From Shewanella carassii (lineage in GTDB: Bacteria; Pseudomonadota; Gammaproteobacteria; Enterobacterales; Shewanellaceae): a DNA stretch of 40,506 nt. Both the position numbers and the translations under genes were made by a program. The notes beneath the pieces are model-generated. The model was not told where the DNA came from. It saw only the letters and a list, made by a program, of their open reading frames with translations, and ran no database searches. This document shows positions 8,413-19,069 of this stretch, in pieces (the stretch's first letter is position 1; each line of letters opens with the position of its first letter). The stretch spans positions 1-40,506 of the forward strand of contig NZ_NGVS01000009.1 in NCBI RefSeq assembly GCF_002777975.1, read 5' to 3'.

Positions 8413-9204
8413 TTATGTTTTTGGTTCAGTCACCATATAGCTGCCCGGGAAGCCGTCCTGTTTCAGTTTTTCCAGCAATTTGGCGGCAATACCCTCATGG
8501 CTGACCGGCCCGAGTTGCAGCCGATATACCGGCTTGGCATCGGTAATTCGGCTCTTGACCTGGTACTTGCTTTCAAGCTCTGAAGCCAACTCAAGCAGAC
8601 GCTCGCGCGAGCCAGATGCCATCACCTGTACATAGTGCAGATTGTCGCTGCGAAGCTCGGCCATGGTCTGGCTCTCTTCACTGTCTTCAAACAGGACTTC
8701 CAGCCTCACCTTGGCGGTGCCTGTCTTCAGCATATCCAGCCGGTAAGCCGCGGCGTAGGACAGATCTATCACTCGGTCGGGGTGGAAGGGACCACGGTCA
8801 TTGACTCTGACCACCACGCTCTTGTTGTTGGCCAAGTTGGTGACCCTGACATAGCTGGGCAGAGGCAATGTCTTGTGCGCCGCGGACATGGAGTACATGT
8901 CATAGGTTTCACCGTTGGAGGTCAGATGGCCGTGAAATTTGGCGCCATACCAAGAAGCCAGCCCTTCGGCCTTGTAGCCTCTGCCGGACGGCATCACCTG
9001 GTAGGATTTGCCTCTGACTTGGTAATCCCTGTTGCCCTGCTTGCTGTAGGGCTCGAACCTGGGATGGGCATCTTCCACCTTGGAGACATCCGGGGCATCG
9101 GCCGGAGGCCTATCATCTTTCATGGCGTAACGGCCCGAGTTGCCGGCACAGGCGGCCAGCAGAATCGAGGCGGTCAGTGGCAGCAATAGTTTAAGTCTTG
9201 TCAT
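8413..9204 (-). CDS. rlpA: Septal-ring lytic transglycosylase RlpA (lipoprotein)
   Basis: Outer-membrane lipoprotein that cleaves glycan strands lacking stem peptides. The 263 residues start with a lipoprotein signal ending in the lipobox LLAAC (Cys19). The double-psi beta-barrel follows, with GLASWYGAKFHGHLTSNGE (~80-100), where the family's catalytic Asp/His region lies, and VRVNDRGPFHPDRVIDLSY. The C-terminal SPOR domain (HYVQVMASGSRERLLELA to the end) targets denuded peptidoglycan at the septum. Start ATG 9204 overlaps the end of mltB by 14 bases, which supports translational coupling; an upstream frame extension to 9249 lacks a lipoprotein signal. Confidence 0.92.
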   Translation of the reverse strand: MTRLKLLLPLTASILLAACAGNSGRYAMKDDRPPADAPDVSKVEDAHPRFEPYSKQGNRDYQVRGKSYQVMPSGRGYKAEGLASWYGAKFHGHLTSNGETYDMYSMSAAHKTLPLPSYVRVTNLANNKSVVVRVNDRGPFHPDRVIDLSYAAAYRLDMLKTGTAKVRLEVLFEDSEESQTMAELRSDNLHYVQVMASGSRERLLELASELESKYQVKSRITDAKPVYRLQLGPVSHEGIAAKLLEKLKQDGFPGSYMVTEPKT

Positions 9205-10186
9205 GGTGGGCTTTGAGTTGTTCACTGAATTGATAAACCGCCATGGCATACAGCGGGCTGCGATTGTAACGGGTGATCACATAGAAGTTGTTCAGCCCCA
9301 GCCAATACTCTTTGGCATCGGCTTGTTCCAGCTCGATAAGCAGCGCTTTTTGGCTGGCATCCAGATCCCGATTTTCCTTCAGTGCCACCTCGGGGGAGAG
9401 GATATCGGCCACTTGGTAATTGAGCTTTTCTCCCTTCCAGACCTTGGCCTTGGGCGTGGCCGTGGTGCTCAGTTCCAGCGCCACCGGCTCACCAGCTTTC
9501 CAGCCGTGACGGTGAAAATAGTTGGCTACTGAGCCTATGGCATCGTCGACACTGCCCAGCAGATCCCGCTTGCCGTCACCATTAAAGTCGACGGCGTAGG
9601 CCAGATAGCTTGAGGGAATAAACTGGCCATAGCCCATGGCGCCGGCATAGGAGCCCAGGAGCGTTTCCTTATCGAGCTGCTCCTCTTTAAGCAGCGTCAT
9701 CAGCTTGGCAAACTCGCCGCGAAAGAAAGTCGCCCGTGGCGGGTAGTAGAACCCTAAGGTATAGAGGGCATCGATTACCGGGTACTTGCCCATATAACCG
9801 CCGTAGAAGGTTTCAATACCGATAATGGCGACTATGATTTGCGGATCCACGCCATAGGTCTTGGCGGCGCGCGCTATGGTCTGTTCGTGCTGTTGCCAGA
9901 AACTCAGCCCGGCTTCGAGGCGCTTTTCGGTCAGAAAAATGGGGTAGTACTGATGCCAGGGTTTGGCCTCCCAAGGGCTGGAGATGGCGTCCAATACCGC
10001 CTGGTTTTTTTGGGCCGAGGCGAGGAAGCTTTCCACTTCCTCCTGGCTAAAGCCTTGGCTCTGTTGCTGTTTGATAAAATCCTGCTTGAGCTGTTCGGAA
10101 GCGGGCACCTCGGCGGTGGCACAGGCGCTGAGGTTGAGACTCAGCAGCAAGCCAATAGGGATAAGCAGCTTTTTGAATGTCGGCAT
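9191..10186 (-). CDS. mltB: Membrane-bound lytic murein transglycosylase B
   Basis: Cleaves peptidoglycan between MurNAc and GlcNAc forming 1,6-anhydroMurNAc. The 331-residue lipoprotein has lipobox LSAC (Cys22). The SLT_2/MltB catalytic domain carries the catalytic Glu125 in IIGIETFYGGYMG, then GAMGYGQFIPSSYLAYAVDF and DLLGSVDDAIGSVANYF, the conserved substrate-cleft motifs. Placed between rodA (11 bases upstream) and rlpA (overlapping), an order seen in Shewanella and Vibrio and absent in E. coli, where mltB is elsewhere. Joint expression with PBP2/RodA fits coupled synthesis and trimming of glycan strands. Confidence 0.95.
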   Translation of the reverse strand: MPTFKKLLIPIGLLLSLNLSACATAEVPASEQLKQDFIKQQQSQGFSQEEVESFLASAQKNQAVLDAISSPWEAKPWHQYYPIFLTEKRLEAGLSFWQQHEQTIARAAKTYGVDPQIIVAIIGIETFYGGYMGKYPVIDALYTLGFYYPPRATFFRGEFAKLMTLLKEEQLDKETLLGSYAGAMGYGQFIPSSYLAYAVDFNGDGKRDLLGSVDDAIGSVANYFHRHGWKAGEPVALELSTTATPKAKVWKGEKLNYQVADILSPEVALKENRDLDASQKALLIELEQADAKEYWLGLNNFYVITRYNRSPLYAMAVYQFSEQLKAHHDKT

Positions 10187-10197
10187 CTAAGGCGTTC

Positions 10198-11301
10198 CTA
10201 TCTGTCGATGAAGCGTCTATGGGTGTGAATGCTCATTAGAATGCCAAAAGCCGCCATCAATGTCAGCATAGAGGTGCCGCCATAACTTATCAGCGGCAGC
10301 GGGACTCCCACCACGGGTAAAATACCGGATACCATACCGATATTTACAAACACATAGACGAAGAAGGTGAGGGTCAGCGAGCCGGCCAGCAAGCGAGCAA
10401 AGCTGGTTTGGGCCCTAGAGGCGATCACCAGGCCGCGGCCGATCACATAGAGATAAAGCGCCAACAGTAGCAGACTGCCGATAAGGCCAAACTCCTCGCC
10501 GATCACGGCGAAGATAAAGTCGGTGTGGCGCTCCGGCAAAAACTCCAGTTGCGATTGAGTGCCATCGAGCCAGCCCTTGCCCCAGAGTCCGCCTGAACCT
10601 ATGGCAATCTTGGACTGAATGATGTGGTAACCGGTACCGAGTGGATCGGCCTCGGGATCCAGCAGGGTCATCACCCGGTTGCGCTGGTAGTCGTGCATCA
10701 AAAAGAACCACAGAATCGGCAGCAGCGCCAACACAGCGGCGATAAAACCACCGACAATGGCCCAGCTCATGCCGGAGAGAAACAGTACAAAGATCCCCGA
10801 GGCCGCCACCAGAATAGAGGTACCGAGATCCGGTTGTTTGGCGATAAGCAGGGTGGGGATCAACAAAATCACCCCGGCGCCGGCCAGATAACGCTTCTTC
10901 GGCGGCAAGGGAAACTTGGAGATAAACCAGGCCATGGTGATCGGGAAGGCCAGTTTCATCAGTTCAGATGGCTGAAACTCCATAAAGCCCAAGTTGAGCC
11001 AGCGTTGGGCGCCCTTATTGATCTCACCGAAGAAATGCACTCCCAGCAGCAGCGCGACCCCGGCAAGATAGATGGGCAGAGCCCAGCGGCGAAACACCTC
11101 GGGGTTAATCTGGGCGATAAACAGCATCAGCCCAAGGGACAGCCCCATACGGAATAGCTGACGCTCCATCATGGCCAGGTCTTCGCCGCTGGCAGAATAG
11201 ATGACGAACAGGCCAAAGCCCATTAGGCCCAGGATGCCGAGCAGCAGCGGCAGATCGATATGTATCCGCTGCCAGAAATTGGGTTTACGGCTGTGGCTCA
11301 T
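10198..11301 (-). CDS. rodA: Rod-shape SEDS peptidoglycan glycosyltransferase RodA
   Basis: Polymerises lipid II into glycan strands in the elongasome, partnered with PBP2. The 367-residue integral membrane protein has about ten hydrophobic segments and SEDS signatures: [20 protein letters not shown] (with the FQPSE motif), the large periplasmic loop with [20 protein letters not shown] and [11 protein letters not shown], and the C-terminal [15 protein letters not shown]. The aspartate in [11 protein letters not shown] is the region's essential acidic residue in the family. Overlaps the 3' end of mrdA by 17 bases, so the two partner enzymes are co-translated. Confidence 0.95.
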   Translation of the reverse strand: MSHSRKPNFWQRIHIDLPLLLGILGLMGFGLFVIYSASGEDLAMMERQLFRMGLSLGLMLFIAQINPEVFRRWALPIYLAGVALLLGVHFFGEINKGAQRWLNLGFMEFQPSELMKLAFPITMAWFISKFPLPPKKRYLAGAGVILLIPTLLIAKQPDLGTSILVAASGIFVLFLSGMSWAIVGGFIAAVLALLPILWFFLMHDYQRNRVMTLLDPEADPLGTGYHIIQSKIAIGSGGLWGKGWLDGTQSQLEFLPERHTDFIFAVIGEEFGLIGSLLLLALYLYVIGRGLVIASRAQTSFARLLAGSLTLTFFVYVFVNIGMVSGILPVVGVPLPLISYGGTSMLTLMAAFGILMSIHTHRRFIDR

Positions 11302-13153
11302 GTTTCAACTCCCAGGTATCCCGTAGCAGATATTCGTCCAGCATGGCCCGGGCAACCGGTCCGGCGTTGGCGCCACCCCAACCGGCGTTTTCCAGTACCA
11401 CGGCCAGTACAATTTTCGGATCCTCATAGGGGGCATAGGCGATAACCAGCGCATTGTCACGCAGATGCTCGTCTATGGAATCCGCATCATATTTCTCATC
11501 TTCGGCAACGCTGAATACCTGGGCGGTACCTGTCTTCATCGCCGCGGTATAACTGGCATCGGTGAAGCGACTCTTCTGCGCGGTGCGGCGCATCGCCTCG
11601 TTGATGACCTCCCAGTTGTGGGCATTTTTCAGCACTATCGGCGGTCTTTCATCCACCGGCGTCTCGATGCGGGCGGTGTTGTCCTTGATGGCCTTGAGCA
11701 GGTGCGGGGTAAAACGCTTGCCGCGGTTGGCCAAAATGGCCGTGGCATTGGCCAACTGCAACGGCGTGGTGGTCCAGTAACCCTGACCAATCCCGACCGA
11801 GATGGTGTCGCCTATGTACCAGGGTTGGTTGTACTTGAGGCGTTTCCAATCCCTCGATGGCATTACCCCGGCAGACTCTTCGAAGATATCCACCCCGGTA
11901 TTTTGACCGAAGCCGAATTGATCCATAAAGCCGGAAATCTTGTCGATGCCCACCTTGTAGGCCATGTCGTAGTAGAAGGTATCGCAGGAGTGAACTATGG
12001 AGTCATAGACATCCACCCAGCCGTGGCCCCAGCGTTTCCAGTCGCGATATTTACGGTCGACCCCTGGGATCTGCCAGAAGCCGGGATCCCAGATGCGGGT
12101 CTTCTCGCTAATGGTTTGATCTTCCAGCCCCAGGAGCGCCAGATGCGGCTTGACCGTGGAGGCAGGAGCATATTGCCCTTGGGTTGCGCGGTTAATCAGG
12201 GGGCGAGAACGGCTGTTGAGCAGTTCGCTGTAAGCCTTGGAACTGATCCCGTGCACAAACTGGTTTGGGTCATAGCTGGGGCTGGAGACCATGGCCAGAA
12301 TACCGCCGTCTCTTGGGTCTATCGCCACGATTGAGCCGCGGCGGCCATTCAAGAGTTCGGTGGCCTTTTGCTGCAGCTGCAGATCCAGTGTCAGGTAGAT
12401 ATCCTGTCCTGGCTCTGGCTGGGTCACCTTGAGAGTGCGGACACTGCGCCCTAGGTTGTTGACCTCTTCCTCCAGATGTCCGGGTACGCCGTGGAGTAGG
12501 CTCTCATAGAACTTTTCTATCCCCTGTTTGCCTATGTCCTTGGTGGCTGCATAGTTTTTCCAGTCACCTGAGCGTTCCAGCGCGTCTCTGTCCCTGGAGT
12601 TGATTTTACCGACATAGCCGAGCACATGGGTCAGCAGGCTGCTGTAGGGATAGTGACGTTTGAGACCGGCATCGATATAGAAACCATCAAACCTGTGTTG
12701 ATTGACGCTGAACAGGGCTACTTCGTCTTCCGTCAGCCGGGTCTTAAGCGGTAAGGGCTTGAAGCGGCGGTGATATTTCAGTGACTCGGTGAAGCTGTCG
12801 CGCTCATCCTGACTGAGGTCGATAACGGTAGAGAGTTCATCCAGCGTCTGCTGCATATTCTTCACCTTCTCTGGGATCACCTCCAGAGTGTAGAAGGGCA
12901 GGTTTTCTGCCAGCAGCTTGCCGTTGCGGTCATAGATCAGGCCGCGGCTGGGCGCCAGCGGCACCACTCGGATACGGTTATCATTGGAGCGGGTTTCGTA
13001 GTCTTTGAAAGAGACCACCTGCAGATAGTAGAGGTTGCCGAGCAACAGGCTAAGCAAAGCGACCACGCAGACAAAGGTAAACAGCGCCCGGCGTTTGAAC
13101 AGTGCCGCCTCGGCGGCGTGATCATGCATGGTTATTCGCTTTCTACGCGGCAA
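11285..13153 (-). CDS. mrdA: Penicillin-binding protein 2 (peptidoglycan transpeptidase, elongation)
   Basis: Cross-links peptidoglycan for lateral wall growth. A 622-residue class B PBP: cytoplasmic basic start, one membrane anchor ([19 protein letters not shown], ~26-44), a dimerisation/pedestal domain, and the transpeptidase domain with STVK (Ser332, Lys335), SCD (389-391) and KTGTAQ (540-545). The start chosen is TTG 13153, because GGAGAG lies at the right distance before it and the short PRRKR...MHDHAAEA leader looks conserved in relatives; ATG 13129 (MHDHAAEA) is the alternative but has no clear Shine-Dalgarno. Follows rlmH by 63 bases and overlaps rodA. Confidence 0.94.
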   Translation of the reverse strand: MPRRKRITMHDHAAEAALFKRRALFTFVCVVALLSLLLGNLYYLQVVSFKDYETRSNDNRIRVVPLAPSRGLIYDRNGKLLAENLPFYTLEVIPEKVKNMQQTLDELSTVIDLSQDERDSFTESLKYHRRFKPLPLKTRLTEDEVALFSVNQHRFDGFYIDAGLKRHYPYSSLLTHVLGYVGKINSRDRDALERSGDWKNYAATKDIGKQGIEKFYESLLHGVPGHLEEEVNNLGRSVRTLKVTQPEPGQDIYLTLDLQLQQKATELLNGRRGSIVAIDPRDGGILAMVSSPSYDPNQFVHGISSKAYSELLNSRSRPLINRATQGQYAPASTVKPHLALLGLEDQTISEKTRIWDPGFWQIPGVDRKYRDWKRWGHGWVDVYDSIVHSCDTFYYDMAYKVGIDKISGFMDQFGFGQNTGVDIFEESAGVMPSRDWKRLKYNQPWYIGDTISVGIGQGYWTTTPLQLANATAILANRGKRFTPHLLKAIKDNTARIETPVDERPPIVLKNAHNWEVINEAMRRTAQKSRFTDASYTAAMKTGTAQVFSVAEDEKYDADSIDEHLRDNALVIAYAPYEDPKIVLAVVLENAGWGGANAGPVARAMLDEYLLRDTWELKHEPQP

Positions 13154-13216
13154 TGGATTCTCTCCGGCTCAAACAGTTAATGCAAAGTCAGCTAATGCAA
13201 GTGGCTCTTGGGTGCC

Positions 13217-13687
13217 TTATTCCCTGTGGTAGGGATGATTGTTGTTGATGCTCCAGGCCCGGTACAGACTCTCGGCCACCACGACTCTTACCAAGGGGTG
13301 GGGCAGGGTCAGGGCCGACAGACACCAGCTTTGGCTGGCGGCCTGTTTACAGGCGGGAGCCAGGCCTTCCGGGCCGCCTATCAGCAGGCTGACATCCCGG
13401 CCATCGAGTTGCCATTTCTCCATGGCAGAGGCGAGTTCCGGAGTCGTCCAGTTCCTGCCCGGCAGATCCAGAGTGACGATATGGTTGCCCTTGGGGATCG
13501 CGGCCAACATGGCTTCGCCCTCTTTTTGCAGAATACGGGCGATATCGGCATTCTTGCCCCGCTTACCGGCGGGGATTTCAACCAGCTCCAGCGCCATGTC
13601 CCTGGGGAAGCGGCGCTGGTACTCGGCGAAACCCTTGCTGACCCAGTCCGGCATTTTGGTGCCTACGGCGACGAGTTGCAGTTTCAT
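13217..13687 (-). CDS. rlmH: 23S rRNA (pseudouridine1915-N3)-methyltransferase
   Basis: SPOUT-class methyltransferase that modifies helix 69 of 23S rRNA in assembled 70S ribosomes. The 156 residues equal the family length. Visible motifs: [16 protein letters not shown] at the start, [12 protein letters not shown] (S-adenosylmethionine-binding trefoil-knot loop, ~100-112), and the C-terminal [18 protein letters not shown] then NNHPYHRE, which includes the conserved YHRE end. Overlaps the rsfS stop by one base (coupled), as in most gammaproteobacteria. Confidence 0.95.
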   Translation of the reverse strand: MKLQLVAVGTKMPDWVSKGFAEYQRRFPRDMALELVEIPAGKRGKNADIARILQKEGEAMLAAIPKGNHIVTLDLPGRNWTTPELASAMEKWQLDGRDVSLLIGGPEGLAPACKQAASQSWCLSALTLPHPLVRVVVAESLYRAWSINNNHPYHRE

Positions 13688-14016
13688 CAGGCGTTGGCGT
13701 CAGACCAGAGTTTTTCCAACTGGTAATGTTCGCGGGTTTGCTCCTGCATCACATGCAGAATCACATCACCTAGATCCACCAGAACCCAGTCGCTGCTGTC
13801 GCGGCCTTCTACGCCCTGAGGTTGCATACCGGCTTGTTTGGCTTCGGCAACCACATTTTCAGCAATGGCGCGAACATGGGTCTTGGATGTGCCTGAGCAG
13901 ATAACCATAAAGTCGGTCACGTTGGACTTTTTGCTGACATCCAGCACCACTATGTCCCGTGCCTTGAGATCATCGACCTTGTCGACAACAAATTGTTTCA
14001 GTTCTGTGCCTTGCAC
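13687..14016 (-). CDS. rsfS: Ribosomal silencing factor RsfS
   Basis: Binds ribosomal protein uL14 and blocks subunit joining in starvation or stationary phase. The 109-residue protein shows the family core [20 protein letters not shown] (~23-42), [13 protein letters not shown], and [18 protein letters not shown]. Start is GTG 14016 with AGAGGA about nine bases upstream; no ATG fits. Separated from nadD by 91 bases, a spacer in which E. coli-like relatives may carry cobC; here there is nothing coding. Confidence 0.94.
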   Translation of the reverse strand: MQGTELKQFVVDKVDDLKARDIVVLDVSKKSNVTDFMVICSGTSKTHVRAIAENVVAEAKQAGMQPQGVEGRDSSDWVLVDLGDVILHVMQEQTREHYQLEKLWSDANA

Positions 14017-14107
14017 GCTGAAGATCCTCTCATGTTTTTGATCAAGCGCAGTAGTATATCAGCGCTGGCGGGCAAGTCCCATAGCATTTATCGCCCACCC
14101 ACCGCAG

Positions 14108-14800
14108 TTAACCGCCAAGATAGAGACGGTTTGCAACTATATATTCGAGCACGGCTTTGGGCATGGTGGCGCGGCAGGCATTAATGTCACCGGCGGCGAT
14201 GGCGCGGCGAATGGCCGTGGAGGAGAAGGGCTGCGGCTCGACCGTGAGGCTGATGATTTTGCCGTATTGCGCATTTTCAATGTCATGCTTACTGTCATTG
14301 CCGTTTGCATCGTCACAGGCTCTTGCCGCCAAGGCTTGGGCGACCGAGCAGCCTCTTTGGGCCAGTTCGGTTTGGATTTCGGCGTCCTTTGGCAGGTGCC
14401 AGTCCGGGCGCTGGCAAACCACCAGGTTACACAGGGAAAACAGCCGCTGCCATTGATGCCAGCTCGGCAGCGACAGCAAGGAATCTGTACCCATGATGAA
14501 TTGAAATTCGGCGCCAGGGAAAGCCTGCTGCAGCGCTTCCAGCGTCGCGACACTGTAGGAGGGGGCATTGCGCTTGAGCTCGATATCGCAAATGTCCATA
14601 TCGGGGAACTCGTCGCAGGCCAGTTTAAGCATGGCCAGGCGCTGCTCGCTGCTGGCGGTGGCCTTGGCCTTGTGCGGCGGAATATGGTTCGGCAGCAACC
14701 AGAGCTTATCCAGCTCTAGCCGGGCTTTGACTTCGGCCGCGGGTTTGAGGTGACCATAATGAACAGGGTCGAAAGTTCCGCCCATCAGCCCGATACGCAT
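14108..14800 (-). CDS. nadD: Nicotinate-nucleotide adenylyltransferase
   Basis: Transfers AMP to nicotinate mononucleotide, giving deamido-NAD in the NAD biosynthesis pathway. The 230 residues carry the nucleotidylyltransferase signature MGGTFDPVHYGHLKPA (HxGH-type, residues 6-21), the substrate loop LLPNHIPPHK, FIMGTDSLLSLPSWHQW and the C-terminal FSSTAIRRAIAAG (ISSTxIR motif). Slightly longer than E. coli NadD (213) because of an insertion around residues 150-170 (ACDDANGNDSKHDIEN). Nine bases after holA, so probably co-translated. Confidence 0.94.
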   Translation of the reverse strand: MRIGLMGGTFDPVHYGHLKPAAEVKARLELDKLWLLPNHIPPHKAKATASSEQRLAMLKLACDEFPDMDICDIELKRNAPSYSVATLEALQQAFPGAEFQFIMGTDSLLSLPSWHQWQRLFSLCNLVVCQRPDWHLPKDAEIQTELAQRGCSVAQALAARACDDANGNDSKHDIENAQYGKIISLTVEPQPFSSTAIRRAIAAGDINACRATMPKAVLEYIVANRLYLGG

Positions 14801-14809
14801 CCTGTCTCC

Positions 14810-15841
14810 TCAGTCGAACTCAATATGGCCAAGGTGGCGCGCCGCCTTGGGATCGAACAGCAAACACAGATGGGATAGGCCGGTCCAGTTTTCCTGGCCT
14901 TGCTGTTTCAGTGCCAGCTCCAGTTTGGAGGCGATAGCCAGCATGGACTCTATGGCTTCCAGGCTCAGCCGGGTGAGGGCGCCCTGATAGAGCGGCTTGC
15001 GCTTGTCCCAAATTCTATGCTTGCCGAATAGGCTATTGAGGCTCTCGCCCTGACTGCGGGCCGATTGCAGCGTCAGCAGCAAGGTCAGCTCCTTTTGCAG
15101 CGCCCAATGGATAATGGGCATGGCGGTTTCTTCGGCCTTGAGCTGGGCGAGGATATGCTGGGCCTTATCCTGCTGATTGGCCAGCAGGGCATCGGTCAAT
15201 TGGAACACGCTGAAGCGGGATTGATCTTCGAAGTAGCGGCTCAGCTCTTCGCTGTCCACAGGACGGGCACCGGCCAGCAGTTGCAGCAGTTGCATCGCCT
15301 GATCGGCCGCCAGCAGATTGCCTTCGTAGAGGGCATACAGCATGGCTCTGGCATCGTTTTTGAGATTGAGCCGATAGTATTGAATACGGCCGTCGAGCCA
15401 GCGCTGGAACTGAGCCCCTTCGGGGGTAGCGCAAGGAACATAAAGACCTTGACTGTCCAGGGCCTTGAACCACTTGCTGTTTTGCTGATCGCGGCCAAGC
15501 TTGGGGCCGTCGATGATAAGCAAAATATCCGGGTTTTGTTCGGCGATAAGGCTTTGCAGCATGGCGCCGCCATCGGCGCCCGGCTTGGCCTGGGGCAGGT
15601 TGAGTTCTATGATCCTGCGACTGGCAAACAGGCTCATGGCGTGCCATTCGTTGGCGAGATCCTGCCAGTTGAAGTTGGCTTCCTGAGTCAGTTGCAACCT
15701 TTCTTCAAAGCCTTGGCTGCGGGCGGCAGCCAGGATTTGCCGCTTGCTGCTGTCCAGCAGATAGGGATCGTCGCCCAGCAGCAGATAGCAGGATTTCAGC
15801 GGCGATAACTGCCGGTGTAACTGATCCGGATAGACCCGCAT
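14810..15841 (-). CDS. holA: DNA polymerase III delta subunit (clamp loader)
   Basis: Delta opens the beta clamp within the clamp-loader complex. The 343-residue protein begins MRVYPDQLHRQLSPLKSCYL and has the LLGDDPYLLDSSKRQIL element of the N-terminal AAA+-like domain, the region ILLIIDGPKLGRDQQNSKWF, and the C-terminal collar domain (FGKHRIWDKRKPLYQGAL). Start ATG overlaps the lptE stop by one base. The lptE-holA-nadD order is the same as in E. coli. Confidence 0.94.
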   Translation of the reverse strand: MRVYPDQLHRQLSPLKSCYLLLGDDPYLLDSSKRQILAAARSQGFEERLQLTQEANFNWQDLANEWHAMSLFASRRIIELNLPQAKPGADGGAMLQSLIAEQNPDILLIIDGPKLGRDQQNSKWFKALDSQGLYVPCATPEGAQFQRWLDGRIQYYRLNLKNDARAMLYALYEGNLLAADQAMQLLQLLAGARPVDSEELSRYFEDQSRFSVFQLTDALLANQQDKAQHILAQLKAEETAMPIIHWALQKELTLLLTLQSARSQGESLNSLFGKHRIWDKRKPLYQGALTRLSLEAIESMLAIASKLELALKQQGQENWTGLSHLCLLFDPKAARHLGHIEFD

Positions 15842-16350
15842 CAGTTCACCTCAATGGCGGCCAGAGTCTGGATGATGTTATCGGCGGCCTGAATGCGCAT
15901 CTCTTTGACCAGCAACTCCATCTCGCGGCTCTTGGCCAAGGCGGTGCGGGGGTCGTCGAGATAATCGCGGCGGATTTCCACATCGAAAGGCTGTGCTTCC
16001 TTGCCCGGCAGAGACACGGCAAAACGCACATGGTAGATGAGTTCATATTCGGCGACGTTGCCTGTGGGGTAGAGCGACAAGGTTGAACGCTCCAGAGTGT
16101 CGCTCAGCAGCACCAGCCGGGGAATGCCCTTGGCGGGTTCCTCTATGCCGACATTGTTGAGACGCAGACGTTCACGCACCAGGCGGCTCAGCTCGCTGTA
16201 TTTGTCGCTGCTCTCCAGGCTCAGCTTGCTGAGCTCGGGCGGAATGGAATAACTTCCCTGGAGTTGAAAGCCGCAACCGGCACTGGTCATAACAACCAGT
16301 GCCAGCAGGGCGAACATCAACTGCTTCACGCTTAAAGATAGTTTCAGCAT
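15841..16350 (-). CDS. lptE: LPS-assembly lipoprotein LptE
   Basis: Outer-membrane lipoprotein that plugs the LptD barrel and delivers lipopolysaccharide to the surface. The 169 residues have a signal sequence with lipobox SAGC (Cys26), then GFQLQGSYSIPPELSKLSLE, typical for LptE (formerly RlpB), and the C-terminal helix EMELLVKEMRIQAADNIIQT. Lies 17 bases downstream of leuS and overlaps holA. Confidence 0.93.
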   Translation of the reverse strand: MLKLSLSVKQLMFALLALVVMTSAGCGFQLQGSYSIPPELSKLSLESSDKYSELSRLVRERLRLNNVGIEEPAKGIPRLVLLSDTLERSTLSLYPTGNVAEYELIYHVRFAVSLPGKEAQPFDVEIRRDYLDDPRTALAKSREMELLVKEMRIQAADNIIQTLAAIEVN

Positions 16351-16367
16351 GGATGTCCTGTTTTTTC

Positions 16368-18947
16368 TCAGTTGGCGACTATGTTCAGCAGTTTGCCGGG
16401 AACATAGATCACCTTGCGGATGGTCTTGCCTTCGGTGTGCTTCATCACCTGTTCATCGGCCAGACCCAGGGCTTCGACCTCTTCCTTGGCAGCATCGGCC
16501 GCCACAGTGATCTTGGCTCTGAGCTTACCGTTGACCTGCACCACGATAAGCTTGCTGTCTTCGACCAGTGCGGATTCGTCGGTTTCAGGCCAGCTGGCTG
16601 ACTCGATATCGCCTTCCATGCCCAGCTCCTGCCACAGGTTGAAGCTCAGGTGCGGGGTGATGGGGTACAAGAGACGCACAATGGCCGACAGGGCTTCGGC
16701 CATCAGGGCTCTGTCCTGCTCGGTTTCCTGTGGAGCCTTTTGCAGCGCATTCATCAGTTCCATCACAGCAGCAATGGCGGTGTTGAACATCTGACGGCGG
16801 CCGATATCATCGGTCACCTTGGCGATGGTCTTATGCAGTTCGCGGCGCAGCGTTTTTTGCTCTCCGGTCAGTGCCGTTATATCCAGCGCTGGAGCCGCGC
16901 CCTTGGATATATGGTCGTGGGCCAGTTTCCACAGACGCTTGATAAAGCGGTGGGCACCTTCCACGCCTGACTCCTGCCATTCCAGTGTCAGCTCCGGTGG
17001 TGCAGCAAACATCATGAACAGTCGCACAGTATCGGCGCCGTACTTCTCTACCATCACTTGCGGGTCGATGCCGTTGTTCTTCGACTTGGACATCTTGCTC
17101 ATGCCGGTGTAAGTCAGCTCATGGCCTTCGCTGTCCACCGCCTTGAGGATCCGACCCTTGTCGTCTTTCTCAACCACGGTCACTTCCAATGGCGATACCC
17201 AAACGCGGGCGCCTTTCTCGTTGCTGTAGTAGAAGGCATCGGCCAGTACCATGCCTTGAGTCAACAGACGCTTGGCAGGCTCATTGGAGTTAACCAAACC
17301 GGCATCACGCAACAGTTTGTGGAAGAAACGGAAGTACAACAGGTGCATACAGGCGTGTTCGATACCGCCTATGTATTGATCTACCGGCAGCCAGTAGTCA
17401 GCCTTGGCTGGATCCAGCATCTGATCTGCCTTGGGCGAGCAGTAGCGGGCATAGTACCAGCTGGACTCCATAAAGGTGTCGAAGGTGTCGGTTTCGCGCA
17501 GGGCATTTTGGCCGTTGACTGTGGTCTTGGCCCACTCTTTGTCGGCCTTGATTGGGCTCTGGACCCCATCCATGACCACATCTTCCGGCAGAATGACCGG
17601 CAGTTGTTCTTCAGGCGTAGGCATCACAGTGCCGTCTTCCAGAGTCACCATAGGGATAGGTGCGCCCCAGTAGCGCTGGCGGCTGACGCCCCAGTCGCGC
17701 AGGCGGAAATTAACCTGGCGCTTGCCTTTGCCTTCGGCACTCAGCTTGTCGGCGATGGCGTTGAAGGCGGCTTCAAAGTCCAGACCATCGAACTCACCTG
17801 AGTTGAACAGTATGCCTTTTTCAGTGTAAGCGGCTTCAGAGATATCCAGCTCGCCATCGGCAGGCTTAATCACACCTTTGATAGCCAGGCCATACTTGGT
17901 GGCGAACTCATAGTCACGCTGGTCGTGGCCGGGAACCGACATTACGGCGCCGGTACCATAGTTCATCAGGACAAAGTTGGCGGCCCAAACCGGGACTTCT
18001 TCACCTGTCAGCGGGTGGATTGCCTTGAGGCCGGTATCGACACCTTTCTTCTCCATAGTGGCCAGCTCGGCCTCGGAGGCGGTGCTCTGCTTGCACTCTT
18101 CAACAAAGGCTGCCAGCGCCGGGTTGTTGGCGGCGGCTTTCTCGGCCAGCGGGTGACCGGCGGCAATGGCCACATAGGTCACGCCCATCACGGTATCCGG
18201 ACGTGTGGTGTAGATGTCGAAGCTATCGTCAGAACCGGCCACCTTGAAGGTCATCTCGACCCCTTCGGAGCGACCAATCCAGTTACGCTGCATGGTCTTG
18301 ACCTGCTCAGGCCAACCTTCGAGGGTATCGATATCGTTCAGCAGCTCTTCGGCGTACTGAGTGATCTTGATAAACCACTGAGGGATCTCTTTTTGCTCCA
18401 CCACAGTGTCGCAGCGCCAGCAGCAACCATCGATAACCTGCTCGTTGGCCAGTACTGTCTGGTCATTGGGGCACCAGTTGACCGAAGAGGTCTTCTTGTA
18501 CACCAAGCCTTTTTCATACAGTTTGGTGAAGAACCACTGTTCCCAGCGATAGTATTCCGGGGTACAGGTGGCAATTTCACGGCTCCAGTCGTAGCCAAAA
18601 CCCAGCATTTTCAGCTGGTTCTTCATGTAATCTATGTTTTCATAGGTCCAAGGCGCCGGCGCAGTGGCGTTCTTGATCGCGGCATTTTCTGCCGGTAGAC
18701 CGAAGGCATCCCAGCCGATGGGCTGAAGCACATTTTTACCCTGCAGACGCTGGAAACGGGAAACTACGTCACCTATGGTGTAGTTACGCACGTGTCCCAT
18801 ATGCAGCCGACCTGAAGGATAGGGGAACATAGAGAGGCAGTAGAACTTCTCTTTACTCGGATCTTCGGTGACTTCAAAAGTTTTCTTTTCTGCCCAGTGC
18901 GTTTGCACTTTGGCTTCGATTTCTGAGGGATTATATTGCTCTTGCAT
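16368..18947 (-). CDS. leuS: Leucyl-tRNA synthetase
   Basis: Charges tRNA-Leu. From ATG 18947 the product is 859 residues, the usual length in Shewanella. Class I motifs: [16 protein letters not shown] (HIGH motif as HMGH, ~45) and KMSKSKNNG (KMSKS, ~620). The CP1 editing domain contains [12 protein letters not shown] and the zinc-type insert has [20 protein letters not shown]. Ends LLNIVAN. A longer frame starts at TTG 18962 with GGGCGG upstream, but ATG 18947 ([15 protein letters not shown]) matches the usual family start; neither has a strong Shine-Dalgarno. First gene of the leftward block, divergent from the ybeL-type gene. Confidence 0.95.
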   Translation of the reverse strand: MQEQYNPSEIEAKVQTHWAEKKTFEVTEDPSKEKFYCLSMFPYPSGRLHMGHVRNYTIGDVVSRFQRLQGKNVLQPIGWDAFGLPAENAAIKNATAPAPWTYENIDYMKNQLKMLGFGYDWSREIATCTPEYYRWEQWFFTKLYEKGLVYKKTSSVNWCPNDQTVLANEQVIDGCCWRCDTVVEQKEIPQWFIKITQYAEELLNDIDTLEGWPEQVKTMQRNWIGRSEGVEMTFKVAGSDDSFDIYTTRPDTVMGVTYVAIAAGHPLAEKAAANNPALAAFVEECKQSTASEAELATMEKKGVDTGLKAIHPLTGEEVPVWAANFVLMNYGTGAVMSVPGHDQRDYEFATKYGLAIKGVIKPADGELDISEAAYTEKGILFNSGEFDGLDFEAAFNAIADKLSAEGKGKRQVNFRLRDWGVSRQRYWGAPIPMVTLEDGTVMPTPEEQLPVILPEDVVMDGVQSPIKADKEWAKTTVNGQNALRETDTFDTFMESSWYYARYCSPKADQMLDPAKADYWLPVDQYIGGIEHACMHLLYFRFFHKLLRDAGLVNSNEPAKRLLTQGMVLADAFYYSNEKGARVWVSPLEVTVVEKDDKGRILKAVDSEGHELTYTGMSKMSKSKNNGIDPQVMVEKYGADTVRLFMMFAAPPELTLEWQESGVEGAHRFIKRLWKLAHDHISKGAAPALDITALTGEQKTLRRELHKTIAKVTDDIGRRQMFNTAIAAVMELMNALQKAPQETEQDRALMAEALSAIVRLLYPITPHLSFNLWQELGMEGDIESASWPETDESALVEDSKLIVVQVNGKLRAKITVAADAAKEEVEALGLADEQVMKHTEGKTIRKVIYVPGKLLNIVAN

Positions 18948-19069
18948 CAGGTTTTTCGGCAATGCCGCCCATTATTTTGACATGCGCGCTATACTGCGCC
19001 GTTTAGATCTGCATAGAATAAACCAGAAGTGAGTCATTAAGAAAGGTTCGTCTTAAAGGAGTATTGGCC

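Noticed and set aside
16414..18698. Long plus-strand open frames opposite leuS (for example 17058-17801 and 17925-18698)
   Set aside because: Shadows of the leuS codon pattern; the minus-strand protein explains the region completely.
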